This document shows positions 28,850-37,358 of a stretch of DNA of 37,358 nucleotides, piece by piece. Made by a program: the position numbers and the translations under genes. The stretch lies in NCBI GenBank assembly GCA_016719615.1, contig JADJYQ010000009.1, positions 1 to 37,358 of the forward strand. The letters are read 5' to 3'. The stretch's first letter is position 1; each line of letters begins with the position of its first letter. The notes below the pieces were generated by a model. The model worked only from the letters and a program-made list of their open reading frames with translations, ran no database searches and was not told where the DNA came from. This DNA comes from Saprospiraceae bacterium (lineage in GTDB: Bacteria; Bacteroidota; Bacteroidia; Chitinophagales; Saprospiraceae).

Positions 28850-31800
28850 CTATATTGGTATCGTTAATACTACTTTTGTTCCAGAAGGATTTCCCTGTTC
28901 GTCAAACAAATCTATAATTTTCTGAGATCCTGCTTTTTCTAAATTCTCGGCAGCTAATTTAAGCCTTTCCTCGGTAAGCTTCATTCCCATGGATTTCCTC
29001 GTTGGAGAACTTGTACTTTTATAAGAATCCGCTTTTGCCCTTCCTATTCCATTATCAGCTATTATTATTTCCAGACTATCACCTTGTGAAGAAAGGCTTA
29101 TGGATAAATGTCCATTTGATTCTTTTGGGAGCAAACCGTGCCAAATTGCATTTTCTACAAAAGGCTGAATGATCAAAGGTGGAATTTCAAGCTGGTCAGT
29201 ATCTAAATTTTGTCAATATAAATCTCATAACTGAATTTATGGTCAAATCTCAGTGCTTCCATTTCAATATATAATCGAAGTGCTTCCAATTCGTTGGATA
29301 ATACCACTTGCTTTTGTTCAGAATTATCCAGTATGAGACGCATTAATTTTGCAAATCTGGTGAGATATAGCGAGGACGTCTTCACATCGCTTTTGATAAT
29401 ATAGCGATTAATGGAGTTCAGACAATTAAAAAATAAAGTGGGGGTTCATTTGTGCCCTGAGCGCCTCTATGCGCGATTCCGTTAGTTGTCTGTTAAATTC
29501 AGTTTTTATGCGCTCGGTGGCTTCAATTTGTCGAATGCGAAATAAATATAAAGCATAAATCATAAAACTAAAAAACAATGCAGTGATGATAATGAACCAG
29601 GTTTTTTTATAAAACGGCGAATCAATATAAACCGGAACCTGAATAGGATCACTCCATTGCCCATCATCTGCCGCTACTCTAACTTTAAAAATATACTGGC
29701 CACCATTTAAATTACTATAACTGGCATAACGCCTGATGCCGCAATCTATCCATTCTTTATCCCAACCTTCCAACATGTATGAAAATCGATGATTGGATTG
29801 ATTTTCGAAATCAATACAAGAAAATTCAATCGAAAAATAATTTTCAGAAGGCGCAAGTTTAAAACTCAATTGATCTGTAAATGGTACTATTCTTTCTTTA
29901 TTCTGAGCATTGAATTTCTCAATATATACCAAAGGTTGGGAATAATTTCGCGTCAGTGCATCAAAATTTACTTTAGAATATTTTCCCGGCACAGCAAGAA
30001 GCAATTTATTTTGGCGGTCCTGAAAAAAACGAATAGATATAGAATTGGGATCCATACCATCATTTTTGTCAAAATGCCTGAAATAATTCGTTTGTGGATT
30101 ATAAGAATAAACCCCTTTGATTGTTGAAATCCACAAATAGCCAAGATGATCAACACATAATTGATACACTCGATCGTTAGGTAAACCCTTTGATTTATCA
30201 AGAACCTCTGCTTTAAAACTTCTTTGATCATATTCAAGATGCAACAATCCGCCGGAATAAACACTTACCCAAGCATTACCGAAGTATCTAAAGACATGGT
30301 GGAAAATCCATCTTTGATCTTCTCATGATATACTTCATTGTCGATATAAACAGTGTGCAAATTTTCTTTGTCAAAATAAACGATATCCGTTTTGCTTCCC
30401 AGCCAAATTTGACCCTTTGGACTACACTCCATTTTTAAAATGTAGGTTGGCAATTTATATTTATTCAGACTATTGTTTAATCTTGGCGATATTTTCTTTT
30501 TCAAAGGATCAAATGTATGCAATCCACCTTTGTTTGTCAGGATCCATAACGTACCATCCTTGTCCTTAATAATCCGGCTAACAATATAATTACTATCTTG
30601 CTCTTCCTTTTGAAAAGGATCTACCAGTTTTATAAGTTGCTTTTTAAGCCCCTTAAATTCATATACATCTGTATTTCCAACAACCCAAATATTTCCTTCA
30701 TCGTCCTGAGTAGCATCAAAAACTTTCATGAATTTTTCTTTTGGCACGCGGCTATAGTCCACCGGATAATTATCAATTTCGCCGGTTTTTTTATTCATTA
30801 CATTAAAACCATTTCCAAATAATGTCGCAAAATAAATGGAGTGATGACTTGTATCTTCAAATATTTTTGAAAAATGGAATTGATTGGAATATTGGCTATT
30901 TTCAATTTTTAATTCATTAAAATTAAATATTTTTGCATGCGGGTTCAATTTAATTAATCCTTCCAGCGCTGCACCATATACGACTCCATTGGGTAATGTG
31001 TATAATAAATAAGTAGAATTTAATTGAAATAACAATCGACTAGAATAGGATTCATCCGGAAAGTAGAATTTTTTTCTTTAGTATTAAAAACACCGATACC
31101 GCGCGAAGCAATTATGACCCATAATTCATTTTCGCTTTTTCTTTGAATAAAATAAATGGCATAATCGATCTCCTTTCGATTTACAGTCACCGGATCCCGG
31201 AAGTAGAAAATTTCTGGTCATCAAATCAAAATAGAACAAGCGACCACCATTGGATGCGAGCCAAAAACCATGATCGCCTTCCAATTCCATCTTAACTAGA
31301 AAATCATGTCTATTTTTTGAAGGATCTATCAAATCCTGTGACCAATGTTCAAATTTTTCTGTTCTCTTATCAAAGGTGTATAAGCCGGCGCCAGTGATCA
31401 ACCAATATAAATTACCATCCTTAGTATATATTTGATAAATTGAATTGGTGGCTTGTTTCTCAATTCCTGAAAATCTTTTTTCCAGGTCCGGTAAATCCCA
31501 ATGTTTTATTTTTTGGGTCTTGAGGTTCAATAAATTCAAACCATTTGAATTTCCACCAATCCATAAAGTGCTGTCTGCCTCAATTCGCAAAATGGAAAAG
31601 CCGTAATTAAATAAATCAGGGTATTCCTTTGCGATATTGTAGTTATTTATAAAACACTGACAATTGTTATCAAACTTACTAATCCCTTTGCCTCTGTAGC
31701 TCACCCACAAATCTCCCTTAGGATCTATTGCCAAAAATTGGTTAAAGTCATCAATAAGAGATGTAGAATCACCCTCGATATTTCTAAATATTTTAAAACT

Positions 31801-32046
31801 TTTTCCATCAAAGCGATTCAGACCATCCCCTGTTCCAATCCATAAAAATCCATACTTGTCTTGCTGGAAGCCATTTATAGATCGATTAGAAATGCCGCAA
31901 TCGTCTCCTAAGAATTCAAAATTAAAGTCAAGCTCGTTCTGACTGAACAGTCTGTCCATGCCTGAACTTGCCCAAATGAATATAAGCAAACTACAAACCA
32001 AAATCCAGTTAACAAGTGGTCGCCGATCCGGAATAAGTAAATTCAT
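28850..32046 (-). CDS. two-component regulator propeller sensor histidine kinase, LytS-type (frameshifted)
   Basis: About 1065 residues. A signal-anchor (LVNWILVCSLLIFIWASSG) precedes an extracytoplasmic propeller with many Reg_prop blades: GFLWIGTGDGLNRFD, GDLWVSYRGKGISKFD, STLWIGGNSNGLNLLN, HGFWLASNGGRLFYFD, GTLWILTNKGGLHTFD, GQIWLGSKTDIVYFD, GNAWVSVYSGGLLHLEYD, GYLWISTIKGVYSYN. A Y_Y_Y domain follows (YMLEGWDKEWIDCGIRRYAS), then one transmembrane helix (WFIIITALFFSFMIYALYLF), a LytS-type His_kinase domain (ALRAQMNPHFIFNCLNSI) and an ATPase domain (QPFVENAIWHGLLPKE, IADNGIGRAKAD, GTKVVLTIPI). In Bacteroidota this architecture senses glycans or other extracellular ligands. Frame breaks lie near 31130, 31040, 30280, 29430 and 29200. 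Confidence 0.9.
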
Positions 32047-32425
32047 ATTTCAATGCAATAATACGACCAAAAACACAATAGAATATAGAATTTGGTGGAT
32101 GGGGTGGTAGTTGTTGGATGATGGTTGATGGTTGATAGTTGATGGTTGATGGATGATGGTTGATAGTTGATGGATGATGGATCGCAGATGATGGATTTTG
32201 GAGAATTACTTTTAGGGATTTTTCAATGAATTAACGTTCGTTAGTTAAACGAAAAATATATATCTTTTATGTCACCTAAACAAACTACCTACATTATAAA
32301 GCATTAATGGATAAGAGACATCCACAAATAGAGACGAAAATTAACATCTAACAACTAACTCCCGACATCAGCAGGTTCTTGTTAATTTGAAGCATCTTCA
32401 TGTCGGAATAACAACTAATAACTTC
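32047..32425. other. intergenic region between the propeller kinase and rel
   Basis: 379 bases with no gene. Both flanking genes are on the minus strand. It holds a degenerate heptamer repeat (32114-32178). The sequence right after the rel stop is AT-rich without a clear terminator hairpin. Confidence 0.5.
32114..32178. repeat. degenerate 7-bp tandem repeat (ATGGTTG)
   Basis: About nine heptamers in phase: ATGGTTG alternating with ATAGTTG and ATGGATG variants, decaying into ATGATGG at the right side. It is non-coding and lies about 70 bases upstream of the propeller kinase start. Confidence 0.85.
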
Positions 32426-34661
32426 CTACGATTCTTTCTGGGCATCGATGCGTTGCACCGTGCTGATGCCGGGCAGTTGCTCCAATGCTTTAATGATAAG
32501 GTTAAGGTGGGCTTTGTTATTTACAATGAGTCCAATCTTTCCTTCAAAGGTGCCCTGATGACCTTGAATACTGAAGGATGTAATATTTACTCCAAGTTTG
32601 GTAGAAATATGATGTGTAAGTCTCTCGATGACACCGGGTCCGTCGTCAATTCCTTGTACATTTAAGATGGCGTTGAAGGTATCAGAAGTCATATCTGACC
32701 ATTCAGCTTTTTAAAATGCGATAGCCATGATTGACCATCATATGCTCAGCATTGGGACAGTTGGCGCGATGAATTCTTACACCACTGCTGGCCGTCACAT
32801 ATGCAAAAATCTCATCCCCATGCAGTGGGTTGCAACAATGTGCAAGACTGTAATGGTATTGTCTACCGGGTTCACCATTGATAAGGATACCTTCTGTTAT
32901 AGTACTTTCGGGAAACAAAGATCGTTGCTGGAATTCTTTCGCTTCGATCAGTTCTGATTTGCGCTCAGTGAGTTTACCTTTTTCGATATCAAATATTTTC
33001 AAACTGTCGGTGCCGTCCAGTTTTTCTTCACCAACAGCCTGATACAAATCAAGACGCGATTTAAATCCTAAAACTTTGACCAGTACATCGATATTATCTT
33101 CTGTGTCCAGTTTATTTTTTTAATTTGCGATCCAGAATTTCTTTACCGCTATCTGCCAATTTTTTCTGATCCTCTTTGAGCGCCGCACGGATGCGAGATC
33201 TGGCTTTGCCTGTGACGACAATTTCAGCCAATCTTCTGTTGGTTTCTGATTCTTGTTGACAATGACTTGTACCTGATCACCACTTTCCAGAGCTTGCCCC
33301 ATTGGGACTAATTTATTATTGACTTTAAAGCCGGTGGCGTGACTTCCGACATCGGTGTGAATGCTAAATGCAAAATCCAAAACGGTTGCTCCTTTTGGCA
33401 AAACCCGCATTTCTCCTTTTGGAGTATAGATATATACTTCTTCGCCATAAAGATTGGATTTAAAATCATTCAAAAATTCAATTGCATCGTTGTGTGGCGT
33501 CTCGAGAACATCGCGAATACTATCGAACCAGTGATCGTACACATTTTGCATACTACCTACTTCTTTGTATTTCCAATGGGCTGCAAATCCCTTTTCTGCG
33601 ATTTCATCCATTCTGCGCGAACGGATCTGCACTTCGACATATCTGCCACCGGGACCAATCACCGTAGTGTGTAAGGATTCGTATCCGTTTGATTTTGGAG
33701 TGTGATCCAATCCTTTAATCTTTCAGGAATTGGCCGATGAACATCCGTAACGATTGAATAGACCAACCAACATGCAGATTTTTCTTTTTCTGGCGGAACT
33801 TCCAAAACGATGCGCACCGCAAACAAATCGTAAATTTCTTCGAATGCAACTTTTTTAGTTTTCAATTTGTTGGCAATCGAAGAAATCGCTTTGGGCCTAC
33901 CGTAAATTTTATATGGAATAAGCAATTGATCCAATTCGTTTCTGAGCGGACGAATAAAATCATTGATGAATTTGTTGCGATCCTTTTGTGTTTGTTTGAG
34001 TTTTTCGATGATCTGCCCGTACAATTCGGGTTCTGTTATTTTGAGACACAGATCCATAAACTCCGATTTGATATTGTATAATCCCAATCGATGCGCAAGA
34101 GGTGCATAGATATAACTTGTCTCTGCAGCAATTTTAAGTTTGCTTGGTGCGCGACATAATGTCTATCGTACGCAAATTGTGAAGTCTGTCGGCCATTTTG
34201 ATCAAGATGACCTTACATCATCAAGCAAAGTGGACAATACTTTTAAAATTTTCGGCTTGCGGACTTTCGACATTATAAAGTCCATCAAGTTTGGTTGGCC
34301 CATCTACGATTTTGGCAATTTTAGCACCAAATTTTTCTGAACGTCTTTGAGTTCGATAGGCGTATCCTCCACCGTATCGTAACAAAGCGCCAATGACAGC
34401 GGTAGGACCCAGACCCATTTCTTCGTAACAAATGCGGGCCACTGGAGTGGATGTGTGATAGGGTTCTCCGATTTTACGACGTTGGCTACCATGGGCTTCC
34501 AGCGCAAATTCGAAAGCTTTACGGATGTCCTGGCGATCCTCATCTGCAAGAGGATGTTTGCCCAATGCGCGTAGCAATCGCCTATAGGCGGCACGAATTT
34601 GTCGCTGGTCTATTTCCTGCTGAGCAGGGAGGACCTCCTTCATGGGAGCAGTGGATTGCAT
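32426..34661 (-). CDS. rel: bifunctional (p)ppGpp synthetase/hydrolase, Rel/SpoT family (frameshifted)
   Basis: About 745 residues. The N-terminal HD hydrolase domain has RKAFEFALEAHGSQRRKIGE, HPLQVARICYEE and LLHDTVEDTP (the last read across an indel), so hydrolase function looks intact. The synthetase domain has YGRPKAISSIANKL, YDLFAVRIVL, KSNGYESLHTTVIGPGG and VEVQIRSRRMDEIAEKGFAA. The TGS domain has VYIYTPKGEMRVLPKGATVL and FAFSIHTDVG. A Cys/His-containing region (HYSLAHCCNPLHGDEIFAYV, HRANCPNAEH) and a C-terminal ACT domain (GVIERLTHHIST ... GISTVQRIDA) complete it. I chose the ATG at 34661 because a consensus promoter lies at 34674-34706, so the upstream in-frame codons are outside the transcript. 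At least six indels split the frame. Confidence 0.93.
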
Positions 34662-34673
34662 AGAATTAGAAGA

Positions 34674-34706
34674 CAAATTTAAGTAAAAATATGGTTCATT
34701 GCAAAA
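34674..34706 (-). promoter_or_regulatory. consensus Bacteroidota promoter for rel
   Basis: On the minus strand TTTTG (34702-34706) and TAAATTTG (34674-34681) are separated by 20 bases, matching the TTTG / TAnnTTTG pattern with ideal spacing. The predicted transcript starts only about 10 bases before the ATG at 34661, which supports that start. Confidence 0.65.
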
Positions 34707-34818
34707 TTTTGCAATCGGAGACATAGTCCTATCTGCTTTATCTATAATTATAAATACATTATAAAATAATTATATATGTATATTTAAGCACTTGATTTCA
34801 AGATATCCTCCGATTGTT

Positions 34819-34826
34819 TAACTTTG
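34819..34826 (+). promoter_or_regulatory. -7 element TAACTTTG for tRNA-Leu (and possibly tig)
   Basis: Exact TAnnTTTG match 10 bases before the tRNA. A TTTC lies 19 bases upstream at the -33 position, one base off consensus. The trigger factor gene starts 78 bases after the tRNA and shows no better promoter of its own. Confidence 0.55.
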
Positions 34827-34836
34827 CCCCTCTTTT

Positions 34837-34916
34837 GCGGGCGTGGTGAAACTGGCAGACACGCCAGACTTAGGATCTGGTGCGAGAGGTGTGTGGGTTC
34901 GACTCCTCCGCCCGCA
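34837..34916 (+). tRNA. tRNA-Leu, anticodon UAG
   Basis: The acceptor arms GCGGGCG and CGCCCGC pair perfectly, with discriminator A at 34916. The D-arm reads GTGAAACTGGCAGACAC, and the anticodon stem CCAGA/TCTGG frames the loop CTTAGGA with anticodon TAG. A type II variable arm (TGCGAGAGGTGT) and the T-loop TTCGACT follow. The 3' side of the T stem appears one base short, likely a read error. CCA is not encoded. Confidence 0.93.
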
Positions 34917-34994
34917 CTTTTTAAAGGCTAAATCAAAATTCAACTTTAAGCCCTCGAGCTTGTTCTTTCCATTATCAACGATTATCATTCATCT

Positions 34995-36200
34995 ATGCAA
35001 ATACAATTAGAACCCATCGGTCAGCAGCACCATCATTTGATTATTACTGTCGAACCGTCTGACTACAAACCCATTGTGGAAGAAAACTCAAAACATTGAG
35101 AAAAAATGCCCACATCAAAGGCTTCCGTCAAGGCGCAGCACCTGAAGGCATGATCCGAAAACTCTATTCGGAGGATATAAAGGCTGAACAACTCCAAAAG
35201 TTGATCAATAAATCCATTGAAGATTATCAAAGAAAAATGAAGTTCATTTTATGGGAGATCTGCTCGAAGTTCCGGAAAAAAAAGTGACCGACGATCAAGA
35301 GCATTATCAGTTCACTTATGAAGTTGGCTTGGCACCAAAAGTCGAAACCGCTCAATTTATAAATCAACTAAAAGCCATTAAGATCAGATCGATATTGATG
35401 AAAAGAGAATCGACGAGGAAGTTGAACATTTTAGAATGCAATATGCAGACTCTAAAATCGTAGAAGGAAAAGTTGAAAAAGGTGATTTGGTCACCCTTGA
35501 TGCCGTGGAACTGGAGCATGGGATGATTAAAGAATATGGTTGGTCCAGCAGATTTATGATAATGGTAGATGATACTTTAGAAGAAAGCTTTACAATCACA
35601 TCATAGATAAAGAATTGGGCCATAGTTTTCATTTCAATATTCAGGAAGTTGAAAAAACCTTCGAAAAGGACATCCGAAAATATTTTTAAAAATACCGGAA
35701 GACCAGGATCAGGAAATTGTCGTTTCTAATCATTTCCAGGGCAGTATTTTGAAATCAGTCGCAAACATCCTGCTGAACTCAATGAAGAACTCTATATTAA
35801 AGCATTTGACGATACCACTGATATCAGAGACGAACAAGCCTTGGGAGAGATCGTTTCGTGCAGATGTCGAAAATATTTTGACAGCGAAAGCGATAAATAT
35901 CTGGAGCTCGAACTCGTAAAAGAAATCGTAGAATAACCGGATTGAACTTGCCCGATGCATTTCTGGAAACAGCTCTCCAATTGGCTTTCGAAGAATGGAA
36001 AAGGCAAACCAGAAAACACGATCTGGAACATGATTACTTACCACAGAGAGAACACATGTTGGAAACCGATTCGAGATGCCATTACTGTCGAACAAAACTG
36101 GAAATCAATTTACAATGACGTCGTCGATGTAGTCATGGAGGAAATGCGCAGTACTACTCCTATTCATCAACTTTCAGAAAGAATGAAAGTCGATTTGTAA
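34995..36200 (+). CDS. tig: trigger factor, ribosome-associated chaperone and prolyl isomerase (frameshifted)
   Basis: The N-terminus MQIQLEPIGQQHHHLIITVE is the ribosome-binding domain. After a shift at 35097 comes the signature segment LRKNAHIKGFRQGAAPEGMI (family NVNIPGFRKGKVP), followed by a linker with GDLLEVPEKK, the middle region (VGLAPKVE; EEVEHFRMQYADSKIVEGKV) and a helical C-terminal domain (ATPase-free chaperone arms) ending VVMEEMRSTTPIHQLSERMK before TAA 36198-36200. The frame changes at least six times. The end may lie further on: shifting one base after KVD gives FVKRIIDNQ and runs into a poly-A tract to a stop near 36280. The position before clpP-clpX is the classic conserved order and supports the call. 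Confidence 0.85.
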
Positions 36201-36218
36201 AAAGAATCATTGACAACC

Positions 36219-36241
36219 AAAAAAAAAAAAAAAAAAAAAAA
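36219..36241 (+). repeat. 23-base poly-A tract
   Basis: A run of 23 A directly at the end of the trigger factor gene. It could be an expanded homopolymer call or assembly artefact; if real, it would encode a poly-Lys tail. Confidence 0.7.
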
Positions 36242-36407
36242 GGAAAAGGCAATGAAATATTATACCTCTGTACAAAATAAAAAGTAATGAAATGGATTCG
36301 AAATCATGTAAATCCGACTATCGAGAAAATTAGTTTAGAATCCTTTCGCGAAAAAAATCGTACATTTAAATAGCCATCAACATTAATCAAAAAAAAAAAT
36401 AAGCAAT

Positions 36408-37094
36408 ATGTTTTCACAAGATGAATTTAAGAAATACGTCAAAAACACTATGATTAAGTATGTCTTCCATGCATCTCGATAAACACACGGAATCGACGAT
36501 ATCCACCATTAAAGGGTTTACACCACTGTCATAGAAGAAAGACAAACGAATCGTCGTGGGTATGGATGATCTAGGTCGTTTGATGATGGACCGCATCATC
36601 TTCTCATGGGTAACCTTATCAACGACTATGTCGCGAATGTAATTCAGGCAATTATTATTTCTGGATTCGTGATCCAAAAAGATATTCAAATGTACATCAA
36701 CAGCCCCGGCGGTTCTGTCATCGACGGACTTGGAATTTATGATACCATGCAATATGTGAATCCGGATGTAGCCACAATTTGTACCGGACTCGCAGCATCT
36801 ATGGAGCCGTGTTGCTGGAGTGCAGGCACAAAGGGAAAGAGAACATGTTTGAAGTATAGCCGCGTCATGATCCATCAGCCATCCGGCGGTATGCAAGGAC
36901 AATTCAGCGATATGGTGATTTCTTATAAATTGATCAAAGCCATGAAGAGCGAATTGTATGATGTTTTAGCGCAGCACACCGGACAGGATCATGCCAGAAT
37001 CGAAGCAGATTGTGACCAGGACAATTGGATGTCAGCAGAAGACAAAGCTTATGGCTTGGTGGATGAAGTATTGGTTCGCGCAAAAGCACATTAA
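36408..37094 (+). CDS. clpP: ATP-dependent Clp protease proteolytic subunit (frameshifted)
   Basis: About 229 residues. It starts MFSQDEFKKYVKNTMIKY. Then, across indels, come TKHTESTISTIKGFTP, GRLMMDRIIF, GNLINDYVANVIQA and the strongly conserved KDIQMYINSPGGSVIDGLGI. The catalytic Ser lies in TGLAASM; the following AVLLSAG reads EPCCWSAG because of compensating indels. The catalytic His is in MIHQPSGGMQGQ and the Asp in the DCDQDNWMSAEDKAYGLVDE region. The last segments DNWMSAEDKAYGLVDEVL and TAA at 37092 are typical. It assembles as a tetradecamer with ClpX, whose gene starts two bases after its stop. Confidence 0.95.
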
Positions 37095-37095
37095 A

Positions 37096-37358
37096 ATGGC
37101 TAAGAAAAAAGGGGAACGACGTTTTTGAACAACTTTGTATCTTTTGTGGGAAATCTCAGTCTAAAGTTGGCCTGATGATTCAGGGAGATCTCGCATCTAT
37201 TTGCAGTGAATGTGTAACCCAGGCTTACTGTGGATTATAGAAGATTCAGTCGATGAGAATGGAAATAACAAATCCACATCAAAATTCCAGTTATTTTTTG
37301 GTTTTCACAAGATTTATTAAAGATTATCTTGATCTCTATATCATCGGACAAGAAGAAG
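37096..37358 (+). CDS. clpX: ClpX, ATPase subunit of Clp protease, N-terminal part (runs off the window)
   Basis: ATG at 37096, one base after the clpP stop. After a shift in the poly-A/G stretch it reads KKKGNDVFEQLCIFCGKSQS, KVGLMIQGDLASICSECVTQ. The four Cys (CxxC...CxxC) form the ClpX zinc-binding domain that recruits adaptors. The last readable segment resembles KDYLDLYIIGQEE, leading to the AAA+ domain, which is outside the window. Confidence 0.92.

Noticed and set aside
28850..32046. Several separate small sensor proteins instead of one kinase
   Set aside because: Blades, Y_Y_Y domain, membrane helix and kinase domains follow in the standard order of one propeller kinase; breaks are single-base.
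36288..36374. 28-codon frame MKWIRNHVNPTIEK... between tig and clpP
   Set aside because: Short, no recognisable feature and no promoter or ribosome site that stands out.

Overview
The window looks like a chromosomal segment of a Bacteroidota, most likely of the Saprospiria/Chitinophagia side. The evidence is several secreted proteins with type IX secretion (T9SS) sorting domains of types A and B, a GEVED domain, a two-component regulator propeller kinase with a LytTR regulator, a YwqK/MORN-type lipoprotein, and repeated -7 promoter elements of the form TAnnTTTG. Nearly every long gene, including housekeeping genes (purA, rel/spoT, tig, clpP, clpX), is cut by single-base indels, often in homopolymers. 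I read these as uncorrected sequencing errors and annotate each gene across its frameshifts.

Layout. 1-6.7 kb: start of a secreted protein on the minus strand, then two divergent vanadium-haloperoxidase/PAP2 paralogues flanking an OmpR-type two-component system. A complete IS3-family element (3943-5184, 13-bp perfect terminal repeats, CAG target duplication) sits directly upstream of the second haloperoxidase. 6.8-12.4 kb: a YwqK-like lipoprotein, a TPR/PD40/SPOR protein and a T9SS-exported subtilisin-like protease. 12.5-16.6 kb, minus strand: a GMC oxidoreductase, a TauE/SafE-type permease and purA. 16.9-23.9 kb, minus strand: three T9SS cargo proteins; the largest carries 14 tandem 49-residue CDS-type repeats.

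24.5-27.8 kb, minus strand: the most unusual locus, a tight operon of a crotonase-superfamily protein lacking the usual catalytic carboxylates, a bacterial GRAS-domain protein (homologue of the plant GRAS regulators, predicted SAM-dependent methyltransferase fold) and a HisC-like PLP aminotransferase. A possible 39-residue membrane peptide lies just upstream. This looks like a small-molecule pathway of unknown product. 28.1-32.0 kb: a LytTR response regulator and its propeller sensor kinase, next to that operon.

32.4-37.4 kb: housekeeping block: bifunctional Rel/SpoT (minus), tRNA-Leu(UAG), trigger factor, ClpP and the start of ClpX (plus), the classic tig-clpP-clpX order.
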